This document shows positions 5,545-6,159 of a stretch of DNA of 6,159 nucleotides, piece after piece. Source of the DNA: an archaeon. GTDB taxonomy: Archaea > Asgardarchaeota > Hermodarchaeia > Hermodarchaeales > Hermodarchaeaceae. Each line of letters begins with the position of its first letter. Position 1 is the stretch's first letter. The DNA lies in the NCBI GenBank assembly GCA_016550405.1, contig JABXGX010000196.1, forward strand, positions 1-6,159, in the 5' to 3' direction. The translations under genes were made by a program, and so were the position numbers. Under the pieces are notes generated by a model. The model worked only from the letters and a program-made list of their open reading frames with translations. It made no database searches and was not told the origin of the DNA.

Positions 5545-6159
5545 ATGAAAATAAAACTCGCCAAAGATTCAGGTCACATCCACCTCCGCGCATATCTCAA
5601 CGAAAAAGGCCCATTTGACTTCACACTGGATACGGGAGCTGGAATGACTATAATCTCCAAAGCGCTCGCCGACCAGATTGACCTTGAGGTATATCAAGGC
5701 CCTAAAGGCAAAGCTATGGGTGTAGGTGGAAATTCAGTACCCGTCAAAGCAGCAACAGTGTCGAACTTTCAATTAGGAAAATTCACCTTTCACGATAAGG
5801 CCGTCGCCGTAATCGATTTTGGCAAGATCATGGGAGCGGGTTGTTTTACTCCGGGAGTCATTGGTCACGATATTTTGAAAGATTACATCCTAATAGTCGA
5901 CTATCAGACTGAAACTGTGACACTCGAAAAACAGTTGGATTCAACAGCTGTGGATGAGAAGGAAATCGAGTGGATTCCGTTCCAGTACTTCGATGGCACT
6001 CATCTAATGAGGATTCCTGTTCACCTTAACGGCCAGGGACCCTTTGAACTAATTCTCGATACAGGAGCTTCTGGAACGGTTATCACCCCTTCGATAGCAA
6101 ACACATTAGGAATTACCGACAACCAGCCGGAACGCAGTGAAGAACAGAAAATTGCGCAA
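5545..6159 (+). CDS. Tandem retropepsin-like aspartyl protease domain protein, cut at window end
   Basis: The frame is open for 205 codons from the ATG at 5545 to the right edge without a stop. Two homologous units are visible. The first has GPFDFTLDTGAGMTII (22-37) with catalytic-type D29-T30-G31-A32 and closes with GVIGHDIL (104-111) and YILIVDYQTETVTLE (114-128), the Psi-loop glycine and final strands of a retropepsin unit. The second begins IPVHLNGQGPFELILDTGASGTVI (157-180) with D172-T173-G174-A175 and is cut before its end. Retropepsins act as homodimers with one DTG per chain; two units in one chain could form the whole active site, as in pepsin. No signal peptide or membrane helix is seen, so a cytoplasmic protease acting on unknown proteins is inferred. 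The ribosome site is weak (GAAGAAGTG). Upstream palindromes may regulate it. The two DTGA motifs make the fold call firm; peptidase activity is not shown. Confidence 0.85.
   Translation, partial: MKIKLAKDSGHIHLRAYLNEKGPFDFTLDTGAGMTIISKALADQIDLEVYQGPKGKAMGVGGNSVPVKAATVSNFQLGKFTFHDKAVAVIDFGKIMGAGCFTPGVIGHDILKDYILIVDYQTETVTLEKQLDSTAVDEKEIEWIPFQYFDGTHLMRIPVHLNGQGPFELILDTGASGTVITPSIANTLGITDNQPERSEEQKIAQ

Overview
The window carries six protein genes, two of them cut by the window edges, separated by AT-rich gaps of about 100 to 285 bases. No rRNA, tRNA, CRISPR array, insertion sequence or clear intrinsic terminator was found. The left half looks like a metal and ion transport block. A Kef/NhaP-type cation:proton antiporter (minus strand, cut at the left edge) lies downstream of a heavy-metal P1B-type ATPase (minus strand). 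The ATPase is divergent from a NikR-type ribbon-helix-helix metal regulator (plus strand) that keeps all four nickel ligands. The 97-base gap between the ATPase and the regulator holds a perfect 9+9 inverted repeat, a plausible shared operator/promoter.

The right half is a series of separately spaced plus-strand genes: a serine-type member of the dienelactone hydrolase family, a 313-residue protein that looks like two fused GNAT folds, and the first 205 residues of a protein with two retropepsin-like DTGA aspartyl protease motifs, cut at the right edge. The gap before the protease is rich in inverted repeats.

Organism: I cannot name it. Several features lean towards an archaeon of moderate GC. 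The NikR is of the form I recall from archaea (MPIIS-type start, LRHxHxxxxxxNxHxH, GxxYCLEVF). The metal ATPase has no HMA domain and a GDMG motif in its last helix. TATA-box-like AT stretches lie at suitable distances upstream of several genes, and nikR and the ATPase lack clear Shine-Dalgarno sites, as expected for leaderless transcripts. Against this, the GNAT gene has a textbook TAAGGAGGT site, found in bacteria and in many methanogens, so a bacterium is not excluded.

Working model: the regulator senses Ni2+ or a similar metal and controls its own gene and the divergent exporter. The antiporter may or may not belong to the same response. I see no evidence that the three right-hand genes work together.
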